Part shown: piece by piece, positions 1 through 5,920 of the stretch | How positions within the stretch are numbered: the stretch's first letter is position 1 | Layout of the letters: each line of letters begins with the position of its first letter | Assembly: GCA_026001225.1 (NCBI GenBank) | Contig: BNZQ01000035.1 | Location: 1-19,983, forward strand | Direction of reading: 5' to 3' | Length of the DNA stretch: 19,983 nt | DNA from: Clostridia bacterium | GTDB lineage: Bacteria > Bacillota > Clostridia > Christensenellales > DUVY01 | Position numbers and translations under genes: made by a program | The notes under the pieces: generated by a model | The model's database searches: none | Told to the model about the DNA's origin: nothing | Seen by the model: the letters and a program-made list of their open reading frames with translations, nothing else

Positions 1-1
1 G

Positions 2-646
2 GAAATCCGCCGTTTGAATCGGGAATTTCGCAAAATCGATCGCGAAACGGACGTATTGAGCTTTCCCATGCTGAATTTAACGCCTGCCGACGCGCTGAAA
101 CCGCTGAACGCGGACGGTAGCCATGCACAATGTACAATGTACAATGCACAATTAGAGGGAACAGGGAACAGGGAACAGGGAACAGGTATCGGATGCTCTG
201 TCGAAAGCCGTAGGCGGCAGCATGAGAAGGATAAATCCGCAGAAAAATTCCCCTCCGGCGGAGGGGGTCGACGCGTAAACAAACAGTCCGGTGGACTGTT
301 TGTAGCCAAAGCGGCCTGCGGGCTACGCCCGCAGGCCGGAGGCCGCGGAGCGGACGGGTGGTTGTCCAACGAGGATCGAAACCGAAATTGTGAATTGTGC
401 AATGTGAATTGTGCATTGAAATTGGATTTGGAGCGCGACGAGAACGGCGACGTCTTTTTGGGCGATATCGTTTTGTGTCCCGCCGTACTACGGCGGCAGG
501 CGGAGGAATACGGCCAAACGGAAGCGCGGGAAACGGAATATCTTTTTATCCACGCGCTGCTGCATTTGCTGGGCTTCGACCACACGGACGACGCGGATGC
601 GCGTGAGATGCGGCGGATTGAAAAGAAAATCATGAATGAGGATTAG
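2..646 (+). CDS. ybeY: Endoribonuclease YbeY (16S rRNA maturation), 5' end outside window, with in-frame repeat insert
   Basis: YbeY is a zinc-dependent RNase acting in 16S rRNA 3'-end maturation and ribosome quality control. The frame is open from base 2, so the true start lies upstream; the TTG at 14 is internal. Visible family motifs are LNREFRKIDRETDVLSFPM at the left edge, then FLGDIVLCP, then the zinc motif HALLHLLGFDH (551-583, H-x3-H-x5-H). Between LSFPM and LGDIV a normal YbeY has only a short loop. Here about 100 extra residues are encoded by 7-bp repeats and hairpins (about 121-420), read through without a stop. The gene ends 9 bases before era, the usual Firmicutes order. The family call is secure. 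Whether the protein tolerates the insert is unknown. Confidence 0.9.
   Translation, partial: EIRRLNREFRKIDRETDVLSFPMLNLTPADALKPLNADGSHAQCTMYNAQLEGTGNREQGTGIGCSVESRRRQHEKDKSAEKFPSGGGGRRVNKQSGGLFVAKAACGLRPQAGGRGADGWLSNEDRNRNCELCNVNCALKLDLERDENGDVFLGDIVLCPAVLRRQAEEYGQTEARETEYLFIHALLHLLGFDHTDDADAREMRRIEKKIMNED
121..420 (+). mobile_element. In-frame 7-bp-repeat insert inside ybeY
   Basis: The left end is four tandem 7-mers TGYACAA (124-151). The right end is four 7-mers of the ATTGTGC type (387-414), which is the reverse complement, so the ends form inverted repeats. Inside are four copies of GGGAACA (157-184), then hairpins: CCCCTCC/GGAGGGG (250-266), an 11-bp stem at 279-303 with loop GGT, and a 12-bp stem at 312-338 with loop TAC. 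Exact borders cannot be fixed without an uninserted homologue. Confidence 0.75.
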
Positions 647-655
647 ATTTAAACG

Positions 656-1840
656 ATGAAAACGGGAATCGTCGCAATTATAGGCCGCCCCAACGCGGGC
701 AAATCCTCGCTCGTCAACGCTTTGGTGGGCGAGAAGGTGTCCATTGTTTCTCCGAAGCCGCAGACGACGCGCGAACGGATTTCAGGCATTCTGAATACGG
801 AGCGGAACGGCGAAAGAATTCAAATCGTGCTGACCGATACGCCGGGCATTTTCAAACCGCGTTCTCTGTTGGACTCCGGTATGTCGGGTTCGATCCGCAA
901 CGCCGCGGCGGGCGCGGATATGATCGTCTATGTGATTGACGGCGCGAAACGCGGCAATTCACAACGGAAGGATAGTGGTCAGTGGTCAGTGGTCAGTGGT
1001 CAGTTAAAGGGAACAGGGAACAGGGAACAGGGAACAGGTATCGAGTGTCATTCTTCCGTGTGTGAAGAATCGCCCGCGGCGCAGGACAAGGGACAAGTAC
1101 ATGACAATTCACAATTCACAATGCACAATGTACAATTAAAGGATAAAACCGACACTTGTCCCTTGGAAGAAAAAATCCCCTCCATCGGAGGGGTGTCCGC
1201 GGAGCGGACGGGGTGGCCGTCTGACGGGAATAAAACCGACGTCCCTTCAAAAGACGCTTCCGACCTTGCAAAATACCTCAAATACGGCGTTCCGGTGATC
1301 GCCGCCGTCAATAAGTGCGATATCGCGGCCTATGAAATTATGTACCCGCGTTTGGCCGATTTAAGCAAGCTTCGGGATTTAGAAATCATGCCCGTATCCG
1401 CGCTGAAAAAAATCAATTTGGATAAGCTGTTGGATTTGATCATCGCGAAGCTGCCGGAGGGCGAGGCCCTGTACGACACGGACGATTACACGGATAAAAG
1501 CTTGAAATTCATGACGGCCGAGGCGGTGCGCGAAAAGGCGCTGTATTATTTGAACGACGAAATTCCGCACGGAATCGGCGTGGAAATTCAGAGCTACGCC
1601 GACCGTCCGAATTCCGAAATCACCGACGTTCACGCGGATATCGTGTGCGAAAAGGACGGTCATAAACAGATTATCATCGGCAAAGGCGGGGACATGATCA
1701 AAAGGATCGGCGCGGCCGCCCGTTTGGATCTCGAAAAGATTTCGGGACGGAAAATCAATCTGCAACTGTTCGTGAAGGTTCGCGAGGGGTGGCGGGATAG
1801 CGCGGCGCACGTTAAAAATTTAACGGAAGACCGAAAATGA
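656..1840 (+). CDS. era: GTPase Era with in-frame repeat insert
   Basis: Era is a Ras-like GTPase with a C-terminal KH domain that binds the 3' end of 16S rRNA during 30S assembly. Motifs seen: G1 GRPNAGKSS (residues 10-18), switch region SPKPQTTRERISGI, G3 DTPGI (61-65), G4 NKCD, G5-like SAL, and the KH loop IIIGKGGDMIKRIG near residue 340. At 394 residues it is about 95 longer than usual. The excess lies between VYVIDGAKRG (about residue 100) and DLAKYLKYGVPVIAAVNKCD (about 204), before G4, and is made of 7-bp repeats and hairpins. No strong ribosome site precedes ATG 656; GAGG lies 15 bases upstream, so coupling to ybeY is likely. The minus-strand open frames here are shadows. Confidence 0.95.
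   Translation: MKTGIVAIIGRPNAGKSSLVNALVGEKVSIVSPKPQTTRERISGILNTERNGERIQIVLTDTPGIFKPRSLLDSGMSGSIRNAAAGADMIVYVIDGAKRGNSQRKDSGQWSVVSGQLKGTGNREQGTGIECHSSVCEESPAAQDKGQVHDNSQFTMHNVQLKDKTDTCPLEEKIPSIGGVSAERTGWPSDGNKTDVPSKDASDLAKYLKYGVPVIAAVNKCDIAAYEIMYPRLADLSKLRDLEIMPVSALKKINLDKLLDLIIAKLPEGEALYDTDDYTDKSLKFMTAEAVREKALYYLNDEIPHGIGVEIQSYADRPNSEITDVHADIVCEKDGHKQIIIGKGGDMIKRIGAAARLDLEKISGRKINLQLFVKVREGWRDSAAHVKNLTEDRK
961..1250 (+). mobile_element. In-frame 7-bp-repeat insert inside era
   Basis: In order: four copies of AGTGGTC (974-1001), AGTTAAA, four copies of GGGAACA (1009-1036) followed by GGTATCG as in the ybeY insert, a hairpin ATTCTTC/GAAGAAT (1050-1070), two copies of GGACAAG (1084-1097), four ACAATNN 7-mers (1104-1131) and ACAATTA, then hairpins CCCCTCC-ATC-GGAGGGG (1177-1193) and GTCCGC-GGA-GCGGAC (1195-1209). 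The words GGGAACA, CCCCTCC/GGAGGGG and CGCGGAGCGGACGG are shared with the ybeY insert. The host reading frame stays open throughout. Confidence 0.75.
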
Positions 1841-1847
1841 AATGTAG

Positions 1848-1988
1848 CTATTCGAATCGTTTGTCAACCTTGTCGGGATCATGTTCTCCGGTCAATTCCT
1901 TGAACAATAAATAATAACCGATACCGCCGGTTGCGCTGAACAATCCCCACGCGGCGGGCCCCAAGCCGTTGTTAAAATCGTCGTTCAT
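1848..1988 (-). CDS. 46-residue putative membrane peptide
   Basis: The ATG at 1988 has GGAGG seven bases upstream on the minus strand, which decides the start over longer in-frame options. The product has an acidic N-terminus (MNDDFNN), one hydrophobic glycine-rich segment at residues 8-29 (GLGPAAWGLFSATGGIGYYL) and a charged tail. No family is recognised. It could be a single-pass membrane peptide. Its 5' untranslated region, downstream of recO on the same strand, contains three 7-mers of CAGGTTT. It may be co-transcribed with recO (gap about 97 bases). Confidence 0.55.
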   Translation of the reverse strand: MNDDFNNGLGPAAWGLFSATGGIGYYLLFKELTGEHDPDKVDKRFE

Positions 1989-2009
1989 GTATGTACCTCC
2001 GTCGTTAAA

Positions 2010-2029
2010 AACCTGAAACCTGAAACCTG
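2010..2029 (-). repeat. Short 7-bp tandem repeat (CAGGTTT x3)
   Basis: On the plus strand three tandem copies of the AACCTGA type lie at 2010-2029. On the minus strand they read CAGGTTT three times, followed by TTTAAC, and lie just upstream of the ribosome site of the 46-residue peptide gene. The period (7) and the following TTTAA match the other 7-bp arrays in the window. Confidence 0.7.
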
Positions 2030-2085
2030 CGGATAAGGTTTTCAGTATATACGAATAGTGTTTTCTTTTCATCATTAAAATATAC

Positions 2086-2814
2086 TTACCCGAAATATTC
2101 GATTTCGATCCCGAACGCACCCTTGGCCGCCGTCGTCAGAACCTTGAACGCTTCGTTGATTTCTTTGTTCCCGAACTTTAATCGTTCCAAGTCCCCGAAA
2201 TCGCAATCGGCAAGCAGCCGTAAAGCGTTGCCCGCCGCGCCCGTAACCGAAAAGCTGTACGGGCCGCCGCAGACGGGGCAGACCATGCCGCCGATATAAG
2301 CGTCGAACTTGCGCGGGCCGCGCAGGGGCGCGCCGCAAGCCGCGCACTCGCCGAACTTGTAGCGGTATCCGGCGGCGCGCAGAGCCTTTAACGTGAAATA
2401 CGCGGCGATCATCTTCGGATCGGCGTTTTGTTTTAGAAATTCGCGCAAGGCTTTCAGAAGCAGGATGAACATTTCGGGGTTCGGCTCACGGTCGGGCGTG
2501 GCTTTGTCGATTAGGTCGAGGATGAACGAGGCGGCGAAATAGGTCTCCGGCGCGCCGCCCGCATACAATTTAGAGAAAGGCTCGTGGGAAGCGCAATTCG
2601 TAACGGTGCGAAAGCCCGCCGATTTCGCCGCGAAAACATATTCCCCGAAATGGAACAGCTGGGCGGCGTATTTTAATTTTGCGCCCGCTTTTTTGACGCC
2701 GCGCAAAACGGCTTGGACTTTGCCCGCTTCGGGCGTATACAATTTGACCAAGCGGTCGTTGTCCTGATAGTCCGCCGCCCGAATCACGATACCGTTGACT
2801 TTTTCTTCTTCCAT
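2086..2814 (-). CDS. recO: DNA repair protein RecO
   Basis: RecO works with RecR in RecF-pathway recombination, loading RecA on SSB-coated single-stranded DNA. The N-terminal OB-fold is seen as VNGIVIRAADYQDNDRLVKLYTPEAGKVQAVLRGVKK. The C-terminal half holds a zinc ribbon CAACGAP...CPVCGG. I place the start at ATG 2814 (MEEEKVNG): GGAG lies about 8 bases upstream, and family proteins begin close to this point; an upstream frame extension to 2850 lacks support. Length is 242 residues, normal for the family. It is close to ybeY-era as in many Firmicutes but on the opposite strand, with its own promoter. Confidence 0.93.
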   Translation of the reverse strand: MEEEKVNGIVIRAADYQDNDRLVKLYTPEAGKVQAVLRGVKKAGAKLKYAAQLFHFGEYVFAAKSAGFRTVTNCASHEPFSKLYAGGAPETYFAASFILDLIDKATPDREPNPEMFILLLKALREFLKQNADPKMIAAYFTLKALRAAGYRYKFGECAACGAPLRGPRKFDAYIGGMVCPVCGGPYSFSVTGAAGNALRLLADCDFGDLERLKFGNKEINEAFKVLTTAAKGAFGIEIEYFG

Positions 2815-2838
2815 CACGCGCTCCGCTTTTATGAGAAT

Positions 2839-2844
2839 ATTATA
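2839..2844 (-). promoter_or_regulatory. Extended -10 promoter element for recO
   Basis: On the minus strand TGG-TATAAT is an extended -10 box 25 bases before the recO ATG. No convincing -35 is seen. It lies back to back with the plus-strand promoter at 2872-2900. Confidence 0.5.
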
Positions 2845-2871
2845 CCACAAAAAGTCCGATATTTCATTCGT

Positions 2872-2900
2872 TTGCCAAAACTTCCTGAAAATGATATAAT
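2872..2900 (+). promoter_or_regulatory. Promoter TTGCCA-17-TATAAT
   Basis: The -35 TTGCCA is at 2872-2877 and the -10 TATAAT at 2895-2900, with a 17-base spacer. The expected transcription start falls on or next to the ATG at 2907, implying a leaderless mRNA. Confidence 0.75.
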
Positions 2901-2906
2901 ACGTTC

Positions 2907-3395
2907 ATGGACGAAACAAAAATGGAAAAGCGTGAAAAAAGGGCGCGAAAACCGAAACCGGAATTGAACGTCTTTGAAAAAAGAATAAAAACCTTGAAAC
3001 AAACGGCGGTTCTTGCGGGCGTCCTGTTGCCGCTCGGCGTTGCGGCGGCTATCGCGGTCGGCGTGACGGGCAATATCGTGGACGATACAAGGAGCATTAT
3101 CTTTTTCGTTTTCGCGGTGCTGGCGGCCGCGTTGGCGTTGCCGTCCGTGATCATGGCGTTCGTGATGATCCCGCTCTATCGGTATCAACTGCGGACGGCA
3201 CAAACGCTGCTGTCCGACGCCGAGATTATGGAAATCAAACGGCCTATGGAATTGAATCTCGCGATCGCGGGCAAGGCTATGCGCCTTTTGAAAGAGGGCA
3301 AGCGCACGGGCGATATGGCCGCGTTCAACGAATTTCGGGATATCGTCATGATGACCCGCTCGGTCGCGATGGGCTACGCGCGGTATATCGTTTAG
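2907..3395 (+). CDS. Two-helix membrane protein of unknown function
   Basis: No family is recognised. The 162-residue product has a highly basic N-terminal 35 residues (MEKREKRARKPKPELNVFEK), two predicted membrane helices (about residues 35-55 and 64-90) and a polar C-terminal domain of about 70 residues that is probably cytoplasmic. The start is ATG 2907: there is no ribosome site upstream because a TATAAT box ends only six bases before it, so translation of a leaderless mRNA is inferred. A second ATG at 2922 also lacks a ribosome site. A 7-bp repeat array begins directly after its TAG stop. Confidence 0.7.
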   Translation: MDETKMEKREKRARKPKPELNVFEKRIKTLKQTAVLAGVLLPLGVAAAIAVGVTGNIVDDTRSIIFFVFAVLAAALALPSVIMAFVMIPLYRYQLRTAQTLLSDAEIMEIKRPMELNLAIAGKAMRLLKEGKRTGDMAAFNEFRDIVMMTRSVAMGYARYIV

Positions 3396-3450
3396 GTAAA
3401 AAGTAAGAAGTAAAAAAGTTCGGTTATCATTCTTCCGTGAGTGAAGAATC
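3396..3450 (+). repeat. GTAARAA 7-mer array and linked ATTCTTC/GAAGAAT hairpin
   Basis: Three 7-mers GTAAAAA, GTAAGAA, GTAAAAA (3396-3416) begin at the base after the upstream gene's stop codon. They are followed by a hairpin ATTCTTC...GAAGAAT (3429-3449). The hairpin and its surroundings (TCATTCTTCCGTG, GTGAAGAATC) recur in the era insert at 1047-1071, so the two sites share a module. Confidence 0.65.
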
Positions 3451-3465
3451 CCCTTACAGCAGCCG

Positions 3466-3517
3466 AATTTTTTGAAAAGAGCGCGAGAAAAACTTTTTGC
3501 AAAAAACTTTTCTCGCA
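3466..3517 (+). repeat. Dispersed hairpin element, copy A
   Basis: The element reads TTTTTTGAAAAGAGCGCG then a foldback with outer arms GCGAGAAAA (3483-3491) and TTTTCTCGC (3508-3516) around an inner TTTTT-GC-AAAAA. Copies B (7676-7735) and C (11237-11290) have the same lead sequence and layout. It lies between two plus-strand genes. Confidence 0.75.
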
Positions 3518-3569
3518 CAAATATAACCAACCAACAAAAATATAAAAATATAAAAGGAATATTCTCATC

Positions 3570-5150
3570 ATGTTGGAAGCCGTAGAGATCGGGCTGCAAT
3601 TCGGCAAACGGGTACTGTTTGACGACGTCAATTTAAAATTTACGAAGGGCAACTGTTACGGAATTATCGGCGCGAACGGCGCGGGCAAGTCCACGTTTTT
3701 AAAGATACTGTCGGGCGAATTGGAACCGACGAGGGGCGAGGTCTTGCTCGGGCGCAACGAACGCCTGTCCGTCCTGTCGCAAAACCAAAGCGCGTACGAT
3801 CATTGCACCGTATTGCAAACGGTCATGTGGGGGCACAAACGCCTGATGGAGATCATCGAGGAAAAGGAATTGCTGTACGGCAAGGCCGACTTTTCGGACG
3901 CGGACGGCATACGCGCGGGCAATCTGGAGGCGGAATTTTCGGCGATGAACGGCTGGGACGCCGAGGCCGAGGCCGGTTCCCTGCTGAACGATATCGGGAT
4001 CGAGGAACGCTGGCACGGAATTTTGATGAGGGACATGGATCCGAAAGCCAAGGTCAAGGTCTTGCTGTGCTCGGCGCTGTTTTTCAACCCCGATATTTTG
4101 CTCTTGGACGAGCCGACCAACAATTTGGACATCAAAACGGTGCGGTGGTTGGAAAACTTCCTGATGAACTTTGAGAACACGGTCATCATCGTGTCCCACA
4201 ACCGCCATTTTTTGAACAAGGTTTGCACGCATATCTGCGACGTGGACTACAACAAGATTTCGATCACCGTGGGCAACTACGATTTTTGGTACGAATCCAG
4301 CCAGCTGCTGTTGCGGCAGGCCAAGGAAGCCAACAAAAAAATGGAAACGCGCATCTCCGAATTGAAGGAATTTATCGCGCGCTTTTCGGCCAACGCCAGT
4401 AAATCAAAGCAAGCGACCAGCCGCAAAAAAGAACTGGATAAAATCACGTTGGAGGACATCAAGCCGTCCTCGCGTAAGTACCCCTATATCGACTTTAAGC
4501 CCGCCCGCGAGATCGGAAACGAGGTTTTGAAGGTCGAGAAGCTGACCAAGAAAGGGTATTTCGAAAACCTGACGTTCACGATGAACAAGACCGACAAGAT
4601 CGGTTTCATGTCCGACAACAATCTGGCGATTTCCATGCTGTTCGACATTCTGTCGGGCGAGGAACAGCCCGACGCGGGCGCGTTCAAGTGGGGCGGCACG
4701 GTGACGGTTTCCTATATGCCGCAGAACAACGATCCGTATTTCGATGGCTGCGCGATGAGCCTGACCGATTGGCTGAAACAGTACAGCAAGGAAACCGAGG
4801 AGAATTTTATCCGCAGTTGGCTCGGCCGCATGTTATTTTCGGGCGAGGAGGCTCAAAAGCGCGCCGACGTCCTCTCCGGCGGCGAGAAGATGCGCTGTAT
4901 GCTGGCCCGCATGATGCTGATGAGCGGCAACGTTCTCCTTTTGGACGAGCCGACCAACCACCTCGATTTAGAGGCGATCACCTCCCTGAACGAGGGCATG
5001 ACGAAATTCAAGGGCTGTATCCTGTTCGCTTCCCACGACCACGAGATTATGCAAACCGTGGCGAACAGGATTATCGTATTGGGTCAGGGCAAGCCGAATT
5101 TCGACAAGCTGTGCACGTATGAGGAATATTTGGATTTAAGCGGTCAATGA
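3570..5150 (+). CDS. ABC-F ATPase, YkpA/YbiT-like, with one degenerate ATP site
   Basis: A soluble twin-ATPase ABC-F protein of 526 residues with no membrane helices; members act on the ribosome. NBD1 has Walker A GANGAGKST (near residue 34) and Walker B ILLLDEPTNNLD (near 180), but its signature region reads MDPKAKVKV rather than LSGGE. A charged linker follows (SELKEFIARFSANASKSKQATSRKKEL). NBD2 has signature LSGGEKMR (near 435) and Walker B VLLLDEPTNHLD, but its Walker A region reads FMSDNNLAISML and lacks GKS/T. Only the site pairing NBD1 Walker A with the NBD2 signature looks intact. AGGA lies 11 bases before ATG 3570. The last codons and the stop merge into a 7-bp repeat array. The YkpA-like assignment rests on the phrase VIIVSHNRHFLNKVCTHICDVDY. 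Confidence 0.88.
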   Translation: MLEAVEIGLQFGKRVLFDDVNLKFTKGNCYGIIGANGAGKSTFLKILSGELEPTRGEVLLGRNERLSVLSQNQSAYDHCTVLQTVMWGHKRLMEIIEEKELLYGKADFSDADGIRAGNLEAEFSAMNGWDAEAEAGSLLNDIGIEERWHGILMRDMDPKAKVKVLLCSALFFNPDILLLDEPTNNLDIKTVRWLENFLMNFENTVIIVSHNRHFLNKVCTHICDVDYNKISITVGNYDFWYESSQLLLRQAKEANKKMETRISELKEFIARFSANASKSKQATSRKKELDKITLEDIKPSSRKYPYIDFKPAREIGNEVLKVEKLTKKGYFENLTFTMNKTDKIGFMSDNNLAISMLFDILSGEEQPDAGAFKWGGTVTVSYMPQNNDPYFDGCAMSLTDWLKQYSKETEENFIRSWLGRMLFSGEEAQKRADVLSGGEKMRCMLARMMLMSGNVLLLDEPTNHLDLEAITSLNEGMTKFKGCILFASHDHEIMQTVANRIIVLGQGKPNFDKLCTYEEYLDLSGQ

Positions 5151-5199
5151 TTAGTGGTCAGTGGTCAGTGGTCAGTGGTCAGCTTGAAAAGGATAGGAT

Positions 5200-5580
5200 A
5201 TGGGCGTAGTTTATTATAGAGAACTAAAAGTTTGGCAGAAAGCAATGGATCTTGCGAAAGAAGTATATCGGATTACGTTTAAACTTCCTAAAAATGAAAC
5301 ATATGCTCTTGCTAACCAAATGCAACGCGCAGCGGTGTCTATTGCTTCAAATATTGCCGAGGGGCAATCTCGGAATTCGACAAAAGAATTTGTCAATTTT
5401 CTTTCGATAGCACGCGGATCGAAAGCGGAGTTAGAAACGCAACTATTGCTTTGCAGAGAGATTGGTTATCTTGCCGATACCGATATAGAAACGGCGATGG
5501 GCTTGCTTGCCGAAATAAGCAAAATGATAGCTTCTATCACTAAAGCACTAAAGCACACAGTGACACAGTACATTTCATAA
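5200..5580 (+). CDS. Four-helix-bundle protein (23S rRNA intervening-sequence protein family)
   Basis: The 126-residue protein shows the family pattern ELKVWQKAMDLAKEVYRIT, then LANQMQRAAVSIASNIAEG, then KEFVNFLSIARGSKAELETQ. These match the small four-helix-bundle proteins first seen inside intervening sequences of 23S rRNA genes and related to the Avd protein of diversity-generating retroelements. A role in nucleic-acid binding is inferred from the family; no catalytic residues are seen. The start ATG 5200 has AAAGGATAGG just upstream. It lies inside the element bounded by inverted 7-bp repeats, 15 bases before a membrane-protein gene with which it may form an operon. Base use is AT-richer than abcF or the exporter, which suggests acquisition. 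Confidence 0.88.
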   Translation: MGVVYYRELKVWQKAMDLAKEVYRITFKLPKNETYALANQMQRAAVSIASNIAEGQSRNSTKEFVNFLSIARGSKAELETQLLLCREIGYLADTDIETAMGLLAEISKMIASITKALKHTVTQYIS

Positions 5581-5595
5581 ACGGAGGAACAACCT

Positions 5596-5865
5596 TTGAA
5601 AATAATCCTTAATATTCTTTCAATCCCGTTTCGATTGCTTGCAACCGTAATATGGATACCCATTTTCCTTATTGTCCTGTTATTCAGTTGGCTTTTCTGT
5701 TTTATTGGCTTATTTGTTTTCATCTTCAACTATAAGAATATCAGAGGCAATGGGACAGGCATCTTCCATGCAATCTTTTTTCATGGATTATTTGACACTA
5801 TAAATCTGTATAAAACCATAAAACTCATAAAGCGGATTTGGAGTTTTGGGAGTGAACACGATTAA
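5596..5865 (+). CDS. Small membrane protein carried in the 7-bp-repeat element
   Basis: No family is recognised. The start is TTG at 5596, chosen because GGAGG (5584-5588) lies seven bases upstream. The 89-residue product has a long hydrophobic stretch, about residues 10-44 (FRLLATVIWIPIFLIVLLFS and onward), probably two tight membrane helices. A more polar, aromatic C-terminal region follows (IFHAIFFHGLFDTINLYKTI) and a basic tail. It lies 15 bases after the four-helix-bundle gene, within the same element, and shares its AT-rich base use. It may be cargo or a partner of that protein; nothing in the sequence decides. Confidence 0.65.
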   Translation: MKIILNILSIPFRLLATVIWIPIFLIVLLFSWLFCFIGLFVFIFNYKNIRGNGTGIFHAIFFHGLFDTINLYKTIKLIKRIWSFGSEHD

Positions 5866-5920
5866 GTATCAAAAAACAGTTATCATAATAACCACTGACC
5901 ACTAACCACTCATCACTAAT

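Larger units (their letters stand above)
5150..5920 (+). mobile_element. 771-bp element with inverted 7-bp-repeat ends carrying a four-helix-bundle gene
   Basis: The left end is ATTAGTG followed by GTCAGTG repeats (AGTGGTC x4, 5153-5182). The right end (5890-5920), read on the minus strand, is ATTAGTG, ATGAGTG, GTTAGTG, GTCAGTG. The ends are thus imperfect inverted repeats of about 31 bp. ATG flanks both sides (5147-5149 and 5921-5923), a possible 3-bp target duplication. The interior is AT-richer than its neighbours and holds two small genes. Removing the element plus one ATG gives an ATGA overlap of the abcF stop with the exporter start. Confidence 0.65.

Noticed and set aside
124..184. 7-bp arrays as a CRISPR or phase-variation tract
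   Set aside because: Units are only 7 bp with no spacers, so not CRISPR. Slippage-based switching is possible in principle, but the consistent four-unit arrays and inverted ends fit an element better.
1379..1810. 143-residue minus-strand frame over era
   Set aside because: It is a shadow of the era KH-domain coding region; no start signal and no family.
5200..5580. 23S rRNA intervening sequence
   Set aside because: The encoded protein is of that family, but no rRNA sequence flanks it; neighbours are abcF and an ABC exporter gene.
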